Assembly (NCBI GenBank): GCA_023053575.1
Contig: JAKZAP010000003.1
Span: 31,998,228 to 32,062,227 of the forward strand
Source: Branchinecta lynchi
Lineage: Eukaryota > Arthropoda > Branchiopoda > Anostraca > Branchinectidae
Length of the DNA stretch: 64,000 nucleotides
Direction of reading: 5' to 3'
The translations under genes were made by a program, and so were the position numbers. Positions 1 through 12,309 of the stretch are shown here, piece after piece. Each line of letters begins with the position of its first letter. The stretch's first letter is position 1. The notes under the pieces are model-generated. The model was not told the origin of the DNA. It was given only the letters and a program-made list of their open reading frames with translations, and ran no database searches.

Positions 1-201
1 GTAAACACACATGCTAAATCCAGATCTCAACTTGGTTTTCTCAGGTGATTAGCTATTTGGCCTTAATCTGTTTCTGAATTTTAATTGTAAAAATGTTCAA
101 GGAGTCTGGCGAAGACTAGATCTGGCTAAGACAAGACCCAGTTGTCTGTATCAGATATTGAATTTTTGGGATCCCATCGAAACCTTTGGTCTTGTTTTAG
201 T
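1..201 (+). mobile_element. Family A element, right-end fragment
   Basis: The sequence matches the last 200 bases of the complete family A copy ending at 63261: a stretch beginning GTAAACACACATGCT, then CAAGGAGTCTGGCGAAGAC, a small hairpin (AGACAA/TTGTCT), and the terminus GGGATCCCATCGAAACC-TTTGGTCTTGTT. The left part lies outside the window. Element class is unknown; no coding capacity is seen. Confidence 0.85.
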
Positions 202-671
202 AGTCGTGCCTCCTACACTGTCGTGCCGTGCCGTGTCACTTTTTAGTCGATCGTGATGACGACGCTTTGGAAGAAGATTGGTTTGTTTCGTTCGAAAAAC
301 AATCGGCAGTGATTGGACTTTGTGTGAGTGTAGCTTTAAAATAAGCAACTTTTCAAGGAATCCAGGTATCGAAAATTAAGAGTGGAAAAGAACGCGAGGG
401 AGAGGAACACAACCGAAAATCACCGGTTGGTTTTGATTGGTTCCATCCGAGGCGTGAACAGAACGCACCAATAAAAGACAATCTTTTCTTGGTGATGTTG
501 TGTGCTTGCTAAGAGAAGACACACTGCCTGAAGTGCCAGACTTAGTGCATAGAAACTTATCTGTATTTCGGCCGGGAATACTGAACTGAAATGCAGCAGC
601 TATATGCCCCTGTCCGAAATTTAACCTCTCACTTAAAGTTTTCAAATTATTGTCAGAGTTACGTGGTGACA
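202..671. other. Unassigned intergenic DNA
   Basis: No convincing gene or repeat is seen here. An 89-codon minus-strand reading frame at 376-645 has no recognisable motif and is probably chance. Confidence 0.4.
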
Positions 672-1097
672 GTATAAAAAGTATTTTAAAGCGGGATTGA
701 AAAAAGGAGGAAATTCGGGATTTGGTTAGTCGTAGGGCAGACAGTCTGCCTCTTTGGGAGAGAAGGCGGTATATTGGGAAGGCAAAGGGTCGGTCCGGTC
801 CCTACTCATGTCCGATGTGTGGTAGCATGGATGAGAATCTGAAACATTTGTTGTGTTAATGTGAAAATTTGAATGAACTTGGGTTAGAAATTTTTGGAGT
901 AAATGAGAGAGGGGTAGATGAAGAATGGATGTGTAGGATTATGGGAAATAGTTGTTTTATGAGTAAAACAGTTGGCGAGGCTCCTCAGAGTGTCCTTAGC
1001 CCACAGGGAAAGGTGTTTATAGAAGGTATTATTTTCGTCTGGTTGATTTTGGCTCTTAGTGTAAATAAATCTTATCTTATCTTATCTTATCTTATGG
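672..1097 (+). pseudogene. Non-LTR retrotransposon, decayed 3' end
   Basis: From about 795 the reading frame gives CPMCGSMDENLKHLLC, which fits the C-terminal zinc-knuckle (CxxC...H...C) found after the reverse transcriptase of many LINE ORF2 proteins. The frame is broken by TAA just after the knuckle (about 857), then runs open from 869. The copy ends in a pentamer tail, (CTTAT)n at 1072-1095, the type of microsatellite tail that non-LTR elements leave at their 3' end. The reverse transcriptase itself is missing, so this is a dead 5'-truncated copy. A similar tail ends the minus-strand copy at 36031-36641. Confidence 0.7.
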
Positions 1098-1354
1098 TTT
1101 TTGCACTAAACAAACGAAATCGGGCTTTCCCAGTCAGAAGCACTTTTGTTTACATATTTTTGCTATTTAATTCTGCTTGTCGAAATCGTTCGAACCATAT
1201 TTTTTATTTTGACATATTTTTTTGAACTGACTTACTTTGGATCTGGATGGTTTACTTAGGGCTCTGAATGCTTGAATGTTTCTTTGTTGAAAATTAGTGA
1301 TTGGGGGAGATCCGCGCCGACCTGGACGTGCATTCTGAGGTTGCAGTGGAAACA

Positions 1355-2481
1355 AGATCAAAGGTTTCGATGGGATCCCAAAAGTTCAATATCTGATCCA
1401 GACAACTGGGTCTTGTCTTAGCCAGATCCAGTCATCGCCAGACTCCTTGAACATTTTTACAATTAAAATTCAGAAACAGATTAAGGCCAAATAGCTAGTC
1501 ATCTGAGAAAACCAAGTTCAGATATGGATTCAGCATGTGTGTTTACACCTATAAGTCATATCTGTTTTGACTAAAATTTCCTGCCACTTCTGCCAATTTT
1601 CCTGGTTTCGGCCGAACTCCAGAACTACTTATCCGGCGAAAAAAGAAAGCTAAAAAACGAACTAAGGTTTCTTCTTTCCCCAATCATGAACATCTAATCA
1701 ACTTCAAATAAAAATCTAACTTATACCAAACTTTCCGGCTCCAGCCGGATTCCGGTCGAACTGTATTTCCGGGTAAGATACGATTGTCAGACACGGATTC
1801 AGCATCTTTTCTTACCCTTAAATCGGTTATCTAATCAACTAGAAATAAAACTTAAGCTTCTAACAATTTTCCGGTTTTGGCCGGATTCGGGGGGAACTAC
1901 ATGTCCAGGTAATTGGACATAATTTTGCCCTAAATTGAACATCTAATCAACTCCAAATAAAACTTTTAATTTTAACAAACTTTCCGGTTTGGGCCGGATT
2001 CCGGGCGAACTACTTGTCCGTCAAGAAAATGGTTTTCTCCATCGTCCTGAGCATGTCTTCCTACCCGTAAATCGAACATTTAATCAACTTCAAATAAAAC
2101 TTTTACTTTTAACAAGCTTTCCGGTTTTGGCCGGATTCCGGGCGAACTACTTGTTCGATGACAAAATGGTTTTCACCATCGTGTTCAGCATGTCTTCTTA
2201 CCCCATAATCAACTATCAAATTAGCTGTTTCAAAATATTTTGTTTACCCCTTAATTTGAACCCCCTCCCCCACCCCTAAATGTAGGGCTACAAAGCCCAT
2301 CTACGAACTTGACTGGTCCGACAACCCAACAAAATCCTCACACCAAGCTTCGTCAAAATATCTCATTCTCTTCGAGAGTTATCGTGCTTACAGACGGACA
2401 GACGGACAGACTGACGGACGGACAGACGGACAACTTTTGCGATTCATAGGTATCCCTCCGCTTACGTTTTGTGATCCCAAA
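1355..2481 (-). mobile_element. Family A element, near-complete copy
   Basis: Read on the minus strand the copy starts at about 2481 with the GGGATCCCAAAACG end (here with small changes), then the GACGGACA-type microsatellite (2393-2430), a conserved block with TAGATGGGCTTTGTAGCCC, about five ~137-bp units each containing CGCCCGGAATCCGGCC, and the CCTTTGGTCTTGTT end at about 1355. The left 200 bases are the reverse complement of 1-201, so the two form a 1.3-kb-spaced inverted pair around the LINE relic. Confidence 0.85.
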
Positions 2482-3609
2482 CAAAATTTATTCTGTTGGT
2501 CTTTTTTCTGTTTAGATGTTTAAAGAGATTCATTCCTTCCGCTGTTTTTTTGTATTCACTCCTATGTGAAGAGCAACGGAGCCTTGTTAGTTTCTTTAGT
2601 CCATTTTTCTTTTTATTAATTTGTTGTGCATTTGGCGCTAAGCTTTTAGCTTTGCATTTACAGATTTATTAATTAACAAAAGAAACTGAAAATCTTTGGT
2701 TATATGAGCTGAAAAAAAAAATTGAAACTAAATTCTCAGTATTCCAGTTCAACCCTCATGCCCTGTAGTTCATATTGTTTCCACAATTACCTTCATCATC
2801 ATCAACTTATTTTTATTTTTATTGTGTTTAATTGATTCCTTCAGCCAAAAAAAGGTGCGAATCTCCCTGACAATGACATGTATCTGTGACTAATGCTGAT
2901 AATGAGGTGAGGGCGGCAAAAAGAGAGACTAAACCACTTGAAGCGCCGAACTAGTATAAGTACAATTGTCAAGGACAGTAAATTATGGGCTGTTGGTAGA
3001 AATTTGTCTCCTTTGACAATCATGCTACTGGTGAAACAGCTACAATCTCAGCCAATTCTAGAGATTACTGAAATACTGAAAATGCTAGTTTAATAAACAC
3101 ACATCAGGAGGGACAGGTGTTCTTCTCTAATCACTGTCACCAATGTGAACACATCCTTGGATCTAATCACAGCCATGTCTAAGTACTGATTACGGTCGCA
3201 TGTGGATGTTGTTAATTTTAAATGTATTGTATCGTAAATTAGCAATAATTGCGGGACACATGGCAACCGCGAGTCACATTCTTCAGGCAAAACATCAAAA
3301 CACTCCAGGGACAAACAGACTGGGACGAGGGCAACTGTTGGTCCTCTAGTGCTGAACTGGTTCTGCTGGTTAACATACAAGGTGGTAATAACCCCTTTTT
3401 TAATGCTGCCTATTTTGTATTGCAGGTCCATTATTTGAAAAAAAGGATCAGCGATGCAAGGCTTCGAAACGCAGGGTAAAGAAGAGTACAAAGGCTTGTC
3501 AGGCTCTGTACCAGAAACGTTCTGGCAGAAAATACCAAAAGTATGGAGGGATCAGGACAAATTTTGGTAGGCAGATTCAGAAGCCCAAGATGTGCCATTT
3601 ACACATCCG
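2482..3609. other. Unassigned DNA with one 133-codon ORF
   Basis: The only notable frame is on the minus strand, 3090-3491 (133 codons, starting MYSSLPCVSK). It has no family I recognise, no signal peptide and no obvious splice context, so it may be chance or an old element remnant. No other feature is seen. Confidence 0.3.
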
Positions 3610-3617
3610 GACTGGAC

Positions 3618-4114
3618 TAGTGCTGGGCGATATTCGATACGATAATCGAAATATAAAAAAATTTGAAAAATATCGATATTTCGATATTGACTTTTAAAAT
3701 ATCGATATTTCGATATTGACTTTTAAAACATCGATATAAAGTTATCGATATTTCGATATTGACTTTTAAAATATTGAAATAAAATATTTTCGATAGTTGC
3801 ATTACGATGTGCAGCAGATCTATCCTTTCGGGATTTTCAGAATAAAAGAACAAATAGGGATTTCAGACTTGATTTCGATTGGGGTGAAGAAACGGACTGG
3901 GAAGGAAAGTCGTGGGAATGCTAATATTTCTTAATGGGAATGTTTGATTTTGTTGTTTTAGTTCGGATTTTGTCTTGTTAAGTTTTTGTGTCCATGAAAA
4001 GGTAGCAGTATCAGCAGTTTCAAATATCGGTTTACGATAATCGAAATATCGATAATCGAATTTGAAAATATCGAAAAATCAATATGTCGATATTCGTAAA
4101 TATCGCCAACACTA
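3618..4114. mobile_element. hAT-type MITE (family C) with 8-bp target duplication
   Basis: The 497-bp element begins TAGTGCTGGGCGATATTCGA and ends in the inverted form ...TATCGCCAACACTA. It is flanked by an exact 8-bp direct repeat, GACTGGAC, at 3610-3617 and 4115-4122. An 8-bp duplication with short inverted ends is the signature of hAT transposition. The interior is built from repeated ATCGATAT/TCGATATT words and encodes nothing. A longer relative is at 46031-46810. Confidence 0.9.
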
Positions 4115-4403
4115 GACTGGACCCGGACACCGTGGAGTGGTAGGGGGTTCGGTCACGCATATCTTGGGGCACGCGTCCTAAATGTGCCATTTACTTATCC
4201 GAACGGGTTTTAATCGTTGTTGGGTAGATGGAGGCGTCGGGGTCCCGGTAATGTTGTGGTACACTCAAGTACCAATGAGTGAAGGGCGACGAAATTTAGT
4301 TGGCAGAACGGTCATAGACTCTGTTCTTAGCCCGGACATCTTGTGACAGGCGTCAGTGTCAAGCGGGTGGAATAGTAACAACCAAATCTGGTATAGTCTA
4401 AAC
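4115..4403. other. Unassigned DNA
   Basis: Contains the right target duplication of the preceding MITE and otherwise nothing recognised. Confidence 0.4.
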
Positions 4404-4846
4404 CAGTGGTTCCCAACCTTTTCCGTACCTCGTACCCCTAATCAAAGATTCTAAAAGGTTGCCCACCCGCTTTTTCAGTCCGTGAAAATACGATATTTAT
4501 TATCATAAATGATAAAGTATACATGTGTAGAAATATATGCAAAATCGACACTTGAGGCTGCTTTGTAGCCAAAATTTCGACAAATCTCGGCTCGGTGTCA
4601 TTAACGTCAATATTTTTTACCGTCAACCCGTTTATGTGTTCGGTTCTAATCTTCTCCCTGCTTTCATCAAGCTGCATCGCAAACATTTTTGCTAGCTTGA
4701 TTCGCAACCTGAATGACAATATCACTTGCAATGTCTTCGATTGTTTTTTAGACAATATTGTTTGACACAGGAACAGATCTTACTGCAGTGGGCTAGCTTG
4801 TTTTGGAATCAACATTATTTCATTGACTTTCACTAGGGCTTACGAT
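4404..4846 (-). pseudogene. hAT element with transposase fragment
   Basis: The plus-strand left edge CAGTGGTTCCCAACCTTTT is a typical hAT terminus. The minus-strand frame 4438-4755 carries LAKMFAMQLDES, matching the K-F-A-x-Q-L/I-D-E-S segment of ZBED5-like hAT transposases (the DES lies near the catalytic D). Only this short piece survives and the zinc finger and the rest of the catalytic domain are absent. The closely related copy at 28948-29399 shows the same junction with a CAGAGGCG element at its other side. Confidence 0.7.
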
Positions 4847-5045
4847 CAGAGGCGTCGCGCAGAGATTGGCAAAACCCCTCCCCTGTGGTTGGCCAGATCG
4901 GCGCGAATCGCCTCGATTTTTCTTAAAAACAATATATTATTTTCTCAAACAGTCGGTAAAAATGACACCAGTCAGTAAAAATACCTTGCCCTCCCCCAAA
5001 AAAACATTTGACTCTTGACTCTTGTGTGACCGAACGAAGGGGACC
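4847..5045. mobile_element. Family D (CAGAGGCG) hAT MITE fragment
   Basis: Starts CAGAGGCGTC, the terminus of the complete family D element at 16961-17308, and contains CAGTCGGTAAAAAT and CAGTCAGTAAAAAT words typical of its interior. The far terminus is missing. It abuts the hAT relic on its left at the same base as in the 28.9-kb copy. Confidence 0.6.
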
Positions 5046-5223
5046 CCTGGAAGATAGGCTACATGGCAAAGGAATTTTGAAGAAAAACGTTTAATATGAA
5101 GCCAGCTTCATAGCTTTCTTCCGTAAAAGAGGCTAAAAGACACCGATCACCCCATAATGTAATATGATATTAAGTTAATTATTCATAAAGAAAACCCCTG
5201 CAAAAAGGAAAGGAACGACTTAA
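5046..5223. other. Unassigned DNA
   Basis: No feature recognised. Confidence 0.3.
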
Positions 5224-6450
5224 ACAAGACCAAAGGTTTCGATGGGATCCCAAAAATGTAACATCACATCCAGACAATTGGGTCCTGTCTTCTCCAGACT
5301 CCTCAAGCATTTTTACTGCAAAAAATTCAGAAACAGATTACGACCAAATAGCTAATCATCTGAGAAAACCAAGTTCAGATATGTATGTATGTATGAATTC
5401 AGCATGTGTGTTTACCCCTACAAGTCGTATTTGTTTTAACGAAACTGATCGAAACTTCCTGCCTTAGCTTACTTCTGCCAAATTTCCGGTTTCTGCCGAA
5501 TTCGGGAACTACTTATCCGACAAAATAACAAAGCTCAAAAACGGCTTATCGAACATCTAATCAACTTCAGATAAAGCTTTATACCTCATGACAATTTCCG
5601 GTTTCAGCCGGATTCTGGGTGAACTATACGTGTCCCGGTGAAAAAAACAAACAATTGTCATATACGGATTCAGCATCTCTTCTTACCCCTAAATCGGAAT
5701 CTAATCAACTATAAATAAGACTTTTTCTTTTAACACATTTTCTGGATTCGGCCGGATTCCGGGCGAACTACTTGTCCGGCGAGAAAAAGATCTTAATAAT
5801 CGTGTTCAGCATGTCTTTCTACCCCTAAATCGAACATCTAATCAACTTCAAATAAAACTTTTGCTTTTAGCAAATTTTCCGGTTTTGTCTGGATTTCGGA
5901 CGAACTGCTTGTCCAGCGAGGAAATGGTTTTCATAACTATGTTCACCATGTATTTCTTTCCCATAAATCAGACATCTAATCAACTTCAAATAAAACTTTT
6001 TCTATTAACAAACTTTCCGGTTTTGGCCGGATTCTGGGCTAACTACTTGTCAGGCAAAAAAACGGTTTTCACCATCGTGTTTAGCATGTCTTCTTACAAC
6101 CATTATCAACTATCACATTAGCTGTTTATAAATATTTTGCTTGCCCCTTAATTTAAACCCCCTCCCCAACCCCTAAATGTGGGACTATAGAGCCCATCTA
6201 CGAACTTGACCTTACTCTTGACCCAAGGAATTCTGACACAAAGTGTCATCAAAATATATCATTCCCTTCGAGAGTTGTCGTGCTGACAGACGGACAGACG
6301 GACGGACAGACAGACGGACGGACGGACAGACGGACGGATGGACAGACGGACGGACGGACGGACAGACAGACAGACGGACGGACAGAAGGACAGACGGAAA
6401 ACTTTTGCGATGTCATAGGTATCCCTCCACTTACGTTTTGGGATCCCAAA
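5224..6450 (-). mobile_element. Family A element, complete copy
   Basis: Minus-strand copy with both ends: GGGATCCCAAAACG at about 6450 and CCTTTGGTCTTGTT at 5224. The (GACGGACA)n block at 6290-6400 is the longest in the window and is responsible for meaningless TDGQTDGRTD reading frames. Units of ~137 bp fill 5480-6120. Confidence 0.9.
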
Positions 6451-7217
6451 AACTTGAAGTTTCGTCCAGGTTATTCACTAGTTTATTTTGTTGTCTTGTC
6501 CTGCTTTTTTTCGGATTAGGATTTGAATGTGGGAATTAAGGAATTTATTACCTGCAGGCTAGTAATTATGCATTTACACAAAATATACAAAAAAAATGTC
6601 GGGGGAATTGTCGGGGGAAATAAATCAACTCAATGGAGATCCTCGTACTACACATCCGACAACCTATGGGAGTTGGAGGGAGGGGGAAACAGGAACCGTG
6701 TGTCATGTTTAACTCCCGAAAACAAGAGCCCACGCCCCAGATTACAGGTCTGAACCGGAACTGGCTATGTACAATTGCTATACGTGCTTGCAGCTCTTGT
6801 CTGTTTTTCTTCTACCAACGTCTTTTCGCTTTTTCCGACAGCCTTGACCCTAATATAGAAACCTGGACGATCAGGCAGGTAGTCGCTGGATTCCTGTTTG
6901 ATGTTGTCGGGAAGCCCGGTTAGTTCGAATGAGCCCCACCCTGATCCGTTCATCACGTTTTCTGTCAAAAAAGAACCAGGCCGCCGCCATCTAATTACGT
7001 TGCCGTGCAAAACTTATAATATCTCTTTTATTAGCAAGGTACCGGGCACTGTTTCAGGTTTGGAGCTTTGCCGCCACGTGTAATTTGTTTGCTAGTTCTA
7101 GTTACGTTGTCCGTTTATAAGAATGCAACATAATTGATTGTCAATAAACTGACTTCCTTGTCGTAGCAGATACAGTTCGTATCCAGTATTCCATCCAGTT
7201 CGTATCCAGTATTCCCC
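6451..7217. other. Unassigned DNA
   Basis: Several overlapping short frames are open on both strands (6523-7083), but none shows a domain, a signal peptide or splice context. No repeat family is identified except a 20-bp direct repeat (CAGTTCGTATCCAGTATTCC) near 7171-7213. Confidence 0.35.
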
Positions 7218-7828
7218 AAATCGCGTCGGCGGAGCTGGTGAAAAGTCTTAAAAAAAAAGTCGAGCTAGCTTTTGAGAGCTAGCGGAAAAGTCTCCTTTGA
7301 GATTCTCTGTCCTTTTCGGCCTCGCACTGAAAAAAAACTGTATAACCGGTATTTCTGACCAATGAGCTAATCGGAAACTACAAGTGGATAAATATTACTT
7401 CAGCCCGTGCGGACTGCGAATCACAGTTGACAGTCCGAAGTGGATATGTCAGCTGAATTTTATTAGAGCTGTATTTCGACCCTTCTTGTCAAGGGTCCTC
7501 TCCAGTCTCAAGCAGCTCAAGCTGGAAAATAAACTTGTGGAAAAACAGATTCTAGCTTATGTAGCGTTCACACGGACAAGAAATCCCGTCGAGTAGAATG
7601 GAATTCTTGTCGACTTCAAGGACTAAGAAAAAAAGTCTAACTGGACGGAGAATTCCTTTCAAGATCGCGTCAGCTGATATACGTGCTGATATTTAAAATC
7701 CGCACGTACAACACTATAATTACGCATGAAAGGCGTCACCGAACGACATCCAGGTCGTGAGCAAATCGCGTCGGCGGAGCTGGTGAAAAGTCTTAAAAAA
7801 AGTCGAGCTAGCTTTTGAGAGCAGCGGT
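7218..7828. repeat. 66-bp direct repeats flanking a Penelope-type fragment
   Basis: A block starting AAATCGCGTCGGCGGAGC is present at 7218-7283 and again at 7763-7828 with nearly identical sequence. Between them, about 7430-7560, lies a diverged piece of the family E repeat (GGATATGTCAGCTGAATT, then TTCGACCCTTCTTGTCAAGG). Confidence 0.65.
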
Positions 7829-8044
7829 CATCGATACTGATGTCATAAATGTATTAAAAAGTTCTTTTTGTGTTGGTTCGGGAGTTTATTTTTTAGAGAT
7901 TTCCTGGCTTGAAGAAATCTCCATCCTGCGTATAAATATAATTTTTTCCACCAAGACCGGATTCTGTTCAAGTTTTCCTCTACTTGTAAACGCTTCGTTA
8001 GACTTAAATATCTAATAAGGTGAATTTTTTTGTGAGAACCCTGT

Positions 8045-8470
8045 TGGTAAATATTCCTTGACTCCAAGCTGACTTTGAAACATGTATTCAAATAATATAT
8101 ACAACGGATACGTCAGCTACGATTCTTCATCAGCGATTCGCCCCTTCTTGGATAGGGTCTTCGCCAGGCTGTCAATCTTCAGGGTCAACGTCGGGGAAGG
8201 AAACAAACCATGTAAACCAAACCTGGAATTACATCTATATTATTTGAATATAAACTCCGCTCACGGCCTGGATGTCGTTCGGCGACACCTTTACTGCGTA
8301 TAAAGAATCATCAGTGAATAACTATAGCGTTTTAAATATCAACACGCAAGAAGCTCATCCTTGCGAATATTGCAAATATCTAGCTTGAGTCTGAAGAGGA
8401 CCCTTGCCAAGAAGGACTGAAATGTAGCCCTGATATAATTCAGTATTCCATCCTGCTCTTATTTCAGCCT
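8045..8470 (-). repeat. Family E (Penelope-type) fragments
   Basis: 8045-8200 reads, on the minus strand, as the family E block including GAAGAATCGTAGCTGACGTA and GTTTCAAAGTCAGCTTGG. 8385-8470 holds a plus-strand piece with CTGAAGAGGACCCTTGCCAA followed by GAAATGTA. The hammerhead-like core is damaged in the first (CUGGCGA) and retained but diverged in the second. Confidence 0.6.
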
Positions 8471-8485
8471 CGCTGCCATATAAGA

Positions 8486-9297
8486 TTGGCATTAAAGGGG
8501 GGGGGGACCTCCCTTCTCTTGTGTCTATCCCTACCTCACTTCTCTAAATCTATTTTATTTCTTATGACTTGTTGTAAAGATCAGCTAACTGTAAATTTTA
8601 ACATTCTGTGGGCGGAACTGAGGAAAAAAGGCCTTTGTGTTAGTCCTTCTAAGTGCAAATATTTTGTTATTAATGATCCACAAGGTATTTCGTCCTTAAA
8701 CTGTGGTGGTGGGAACCTTTTCCAACCCCTTGATGTTGTGACTTACCTTGGAATTCCCTATTGTTCAGTGAAACGTAATTTTCAATCAGTCGTAGTTAGA
8801 AATATTGAACTAAAAATCCGCAAGGCGTTTGGAGCTTTAATCCATCTGAGGGGTAAGCTTAGACGTGATTTGGCCCGTATATACCAGTCAACTGTTTAAC
8901 CAATAGTTATTTTTCCAGCGGTGGTGGTGAATGGTTTTAACCGTAGTCTGATTGCTAGTGTTCGTGTGTGCTATTTTAAATCTTGTAAAATTTTGCTTTT
9001 ATACCCTTTATTTGCTCGAAATACACCTATAATTAATTCCCTTTCAGTTAAAGATCCTGCAGTGGCAATTCAGCAGAAATTTGATAATTTTGTAGCTAAA
9101 GCTAATAATATTCTGACGCTGAAGAATCTGTTTCCGTTTTCGATAAAAGCTAATAGTTAAGTAAGTACAGTGTTTTGTTTATTTACGTCAACTGTTATTT
9201 ATTGTTATGAAAGTTATTTGTGACAGTGTTTTTTTAATTTATTTTAGTACTCCTCATTATATATTCTTTGAGGGAAATAATTAAATGAATGAATGGA
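8486..9297 (+). pseudogene. Non-LTR retrotransposon, reverse transcriptase C-terminal part
   Basis: Frame 8486-8899 and its continuation 8900-9160 (separated by one TAA) encode the region after the catalytic YADD: ...CVSPSKCKYFVI, then VVTYLGIPYC (RT motif E region), then FARNTPIINSLSVKDPA. These match, block for block, the minus-strand copy at 42773-43444 (LSMNTAKCEVLLF, LMYLGIPIGK, WTRNTYMTSKYGIVDP). The N-terminal endonuclease and catalytic core are lost. The copy ends in a short (AATG)n tail at about 9284-9297. Confidence 0.75.
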
Positions 9298-9439
9298 CTA
9301 TATCCATCCACAAGATCCCCCAAACATCTCTTATACCCCTTAAAAATGGCCCAACCTGATCATTATCCCATTAGTAATTCTCTTCTTTCTAGGGGTATTC
9401 CACTCTCTCTATTTGTCGTGTTTTGCGTTCTTGGTATAG

Positions 9440-9572
9440 CCGGCCTGTCGAAATCGCGTGTATTTTTTATAGTATTTATGTGTCACTAAATGGACCAGAT
9501 GGTTTAGGCATAGTTCTGTTTTATATATTATTTTGTGCTCCTTAGTTCTGAGGGAAATAAATAAATAAGCAT
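9440..9572 (+). pseudogene. Second LINE 3'-end fragment
   Basis: Ends in TTCTGAGGGAAATAAATAAA, closely matching the 3' end of the preceding copy (TTTGAGGGAAATAATTAAAT), so it appears to be a separate 3'-end-only copy of the same LINE family. It has no coding content. Confidence 0.5.
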
Positions 9573-11366
9573 GTTCATGTTTTGATACTGACTTTAATCG
9601 CTTCCCGTTCCAAAACATTCTAATGAACCTAATTGCTCGCCTAATTGCATTTAGCCAAGACGGTTTCAGGTTTGAAGGAACCGTCTTCCCCATGTTACTT
9701 CAAAGCTCCCTCCCTCCGTTCTCGTTTCCGAGATTTTCATGTACTGTTTGCAAAAAAGTCTCTTCCGAGTCTCTTTCTTTTTCGAAAAATAAAAAAAAAA
9801 GAAAATAAGGAGAAAATGGAACAAAAGAAAATCGGAAGTCTCTTTTCGAGATTTTCATTTTTTGCAAAGAGACAGTGCAAAACTTTCAACTCTGCCGTTT
9901 GAGGCTGATCAGGCTCCCCATTTTCGTTTTATTTGACAAAGCAAAACGGATACGTCAGCTGAATTTTATTAGAGTTATAACTCGACCCTTCTTGGTAAGG
10001 TTCCTCTTCAGGCTCAAGCTGGAAAATGAACTTGTGGAAAAACACTAAAGATTCTATCTAGAGCCAAAGCAAAGATTCTAGCCAAATAAAAACAGAGATC
10101 TAAATGAAAGGAGATACTGAATATGTTCGCATGGATGAACTTCTTACGTGCTGATATTCAAAACTGCAATGTACGACACTGCTAAACTATGCACTGATGA
10201 TTATCTCTACGCTTGAAAGGCGTCGCCGAACCGTTGCCAAAAAAACGCAGCCCCCCCTTGGCAAAACCCCCGGGAATCAAACACGTTCGAGGAAGGCAAA
10301 GGTTGAAGGTACCATGAAATACAGCGAGATTTGTTTCAAGAAGAAACAGCGTATTTTGAGGCTGTTTGTAAACACCACAAAGGGGCCATTATTGTTTTTT
10401 ACAGGTGAATATATAGTCGTGAAGATGGTATTCATCGAAGCCATGTTTTCTTTCCAAATTCAGTAAATGGCTTTGTAACTCTGGCCAAATTGGTCCGTGA
10501 TTTAGGTCTGAAGTAACACAAGGATGCGCTTTTTCAACACAAACCGCTTCGGATCTCAGCTACAAGTGTTAAAGAACGTTTCTGTTACGATCTTTAAGGT
10601 TAAAAATCATGTTTATGCATAAACATATGGTTTCGTCCTAAAAAAAGTTGCAATTAAAGGCTCCTTAAAATTAAAACAGATAGTGTGTTGTAATTTATCA
10701 GTTGAAATTGCTTAACCGTGTTCAGGTCCAGATGAAGGAACTTATTTCGGGGGGAGGGGTCCGGCGAGTCGGACCTAATCCCTACCAACAATAAGTCAAA
10801 AACATAATTCTGAGGTTAGACCATATACAAAAATTATAAAACAAAATTGGGGGGTGACACTCCCCTGGATACGGCCCTGCTCGTGTTACATACTAAAAAA
10901 CTTCTGACAGTACCCGAAAATAGGCTAGCACAAGTTTATTCTGAAGAAATCGCTTGCGATTTCAATGGGCAAGGAACGTTGCTTGTCCTGCTGCAGGTTA
11001 CTATTCGTTGGCGTAGTAATCACAGTATGGTGGGCGGGCGTCTCACGTCATAAACTATATGGAAACCTATTTGGCAGACGGTTCTTAATCGATCTAATTA
11101 TGTCATTATCATCTCAAATAAGTGGAGAGAAACCCACAGGCACTTGCCCGAGCGCTAAGACATCCTAGCCAAACCCGACCCACGAGCCATCAACATTCCT
11201 TGAAATTAAATGCTGTAGGCTATGAAAAAAAATTGCACCAGACTTTCGGCCCAAATCGTCTCCTAGGGACTTCTGTAATCCAGTCTGTGCGAGTGACTGG
11301 ATTTTTACTGCCGGTAATCATGCCGCAGCTGTGAAAAAAAATGTAGCAAAAGAATGGAGCAGTAAA
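9573..11366. other. Unassigned DNA with one family E fragment
   Basis: A family E piece lies at about 9945-10025 (GGATACGTCAGCTGAATTTT). Short G-rich and C-rich tracts at 10245-10275 and 10748-10760 and the words GGATACGGCCCTG near 10867 look like MITE ends, but no partner end was found. No gene is recognised. Confidence 0.4.
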
Positions 11367-11466
11367 GATGTTTTAGGAGTCTGGTGAAGACATGATATAT
11401 ACAAGACCATATTGACTAGACCAGATATTTAATTTTGGGATCCTATCGAAACCTTTGGTCTTGTTC
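11367..11466 (+). mobile_element. Family A right end only
   Basis: Solo right terminus: GGAGTCTGGTGAAGAC, then GGGATCCTATCGAAACC and TTTGGTCTTGTT. The 100-bp fragment suggests 5' truncation or internal deletion. Confidence 0.75.
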
Positions 11467-12309
11467 TTTCTGATTCTAATTTGGAAGCGTAAGCTAGAAA
11501 CCCAAGGCAAAAACTTTTTTCCGGGTCTTGCAGTCATAGACTCGTGGAAATGTAGAATCTATTGACTTCAAATATATTTATTATCATTCTTATCTTAGCA
11601 TCACCTGGTAATAGTAGATAAGTTTTTGAAAAAAAGAAATAAGTAAGTTTTAAATTGTAAATGTGCCTGTGGTTACCTCCTTTTCTGAGAACACCTGATG
11701 ATTAGGATTGTTTGGAAATTATTTCAGAAATGCTGAAGCGTAATAATTTTTTAGTGTATTAATGCCAACATCTTTCACAAACTAATATTCGGCTAGCCAG
11801 CTTGAATGTAGCTGAATTGAACTAAATTGAAATGAGCTTGGCCAGTCGCTGTCAGACTCGTGAGCCAACCTGGAACTAATGCTTCTAAATCCGTACATAC
11901 ACTTCTTTGTCCCAGACAAACAAATGAAATCGTGACAGCTTAATACTACTGTCGACAAGTAGCCTATTACGATTGGCGTATGAAGCTGAAATTACCCAAA
12001 GCTTCCCGTGAAGTCATTGTGGAGACGAGCATGCTTCATTTACGAACGATGGCGTATTACCATCGGGTTTCAAGAACACAAAAAAGGTTCATTGGTCAAG
12101 GATGATCGAAGATGGTTCATCGCTCTCAGCTGTACCTCAAACAAATTATTTGCACTTGATATATGACTGAAGTGCAAGAAAAGTAATCGCATACTTCATC
12201 ATTTAGGCGTTTCACCGGATACATATATTTTTCATGAGTAGGGTTTGTTACACAAAACTGACGTGCAACAAACTAGATTTCTGCGGTAAGGTGGACAGAA
12301 CGGTAATTA
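11467..12309. other. Unassigned DNA
   Basis: AT-rich sequence with no recognised gene or repeat. Confidence 0.4.

Noticed and set aside
3090..3491. 133-codon minus-strand ORF as a gene
   Set aside because: No recognisable domain or splice context; kept only as a note in the region entry.
6243..6539. Open frames rich in TDGQTDGRTD or SVCPSVRPSV on both strands
   Set aside because: They are translations of the GACGGACA-type microsatellite in family A and recur in every copy; not genes.
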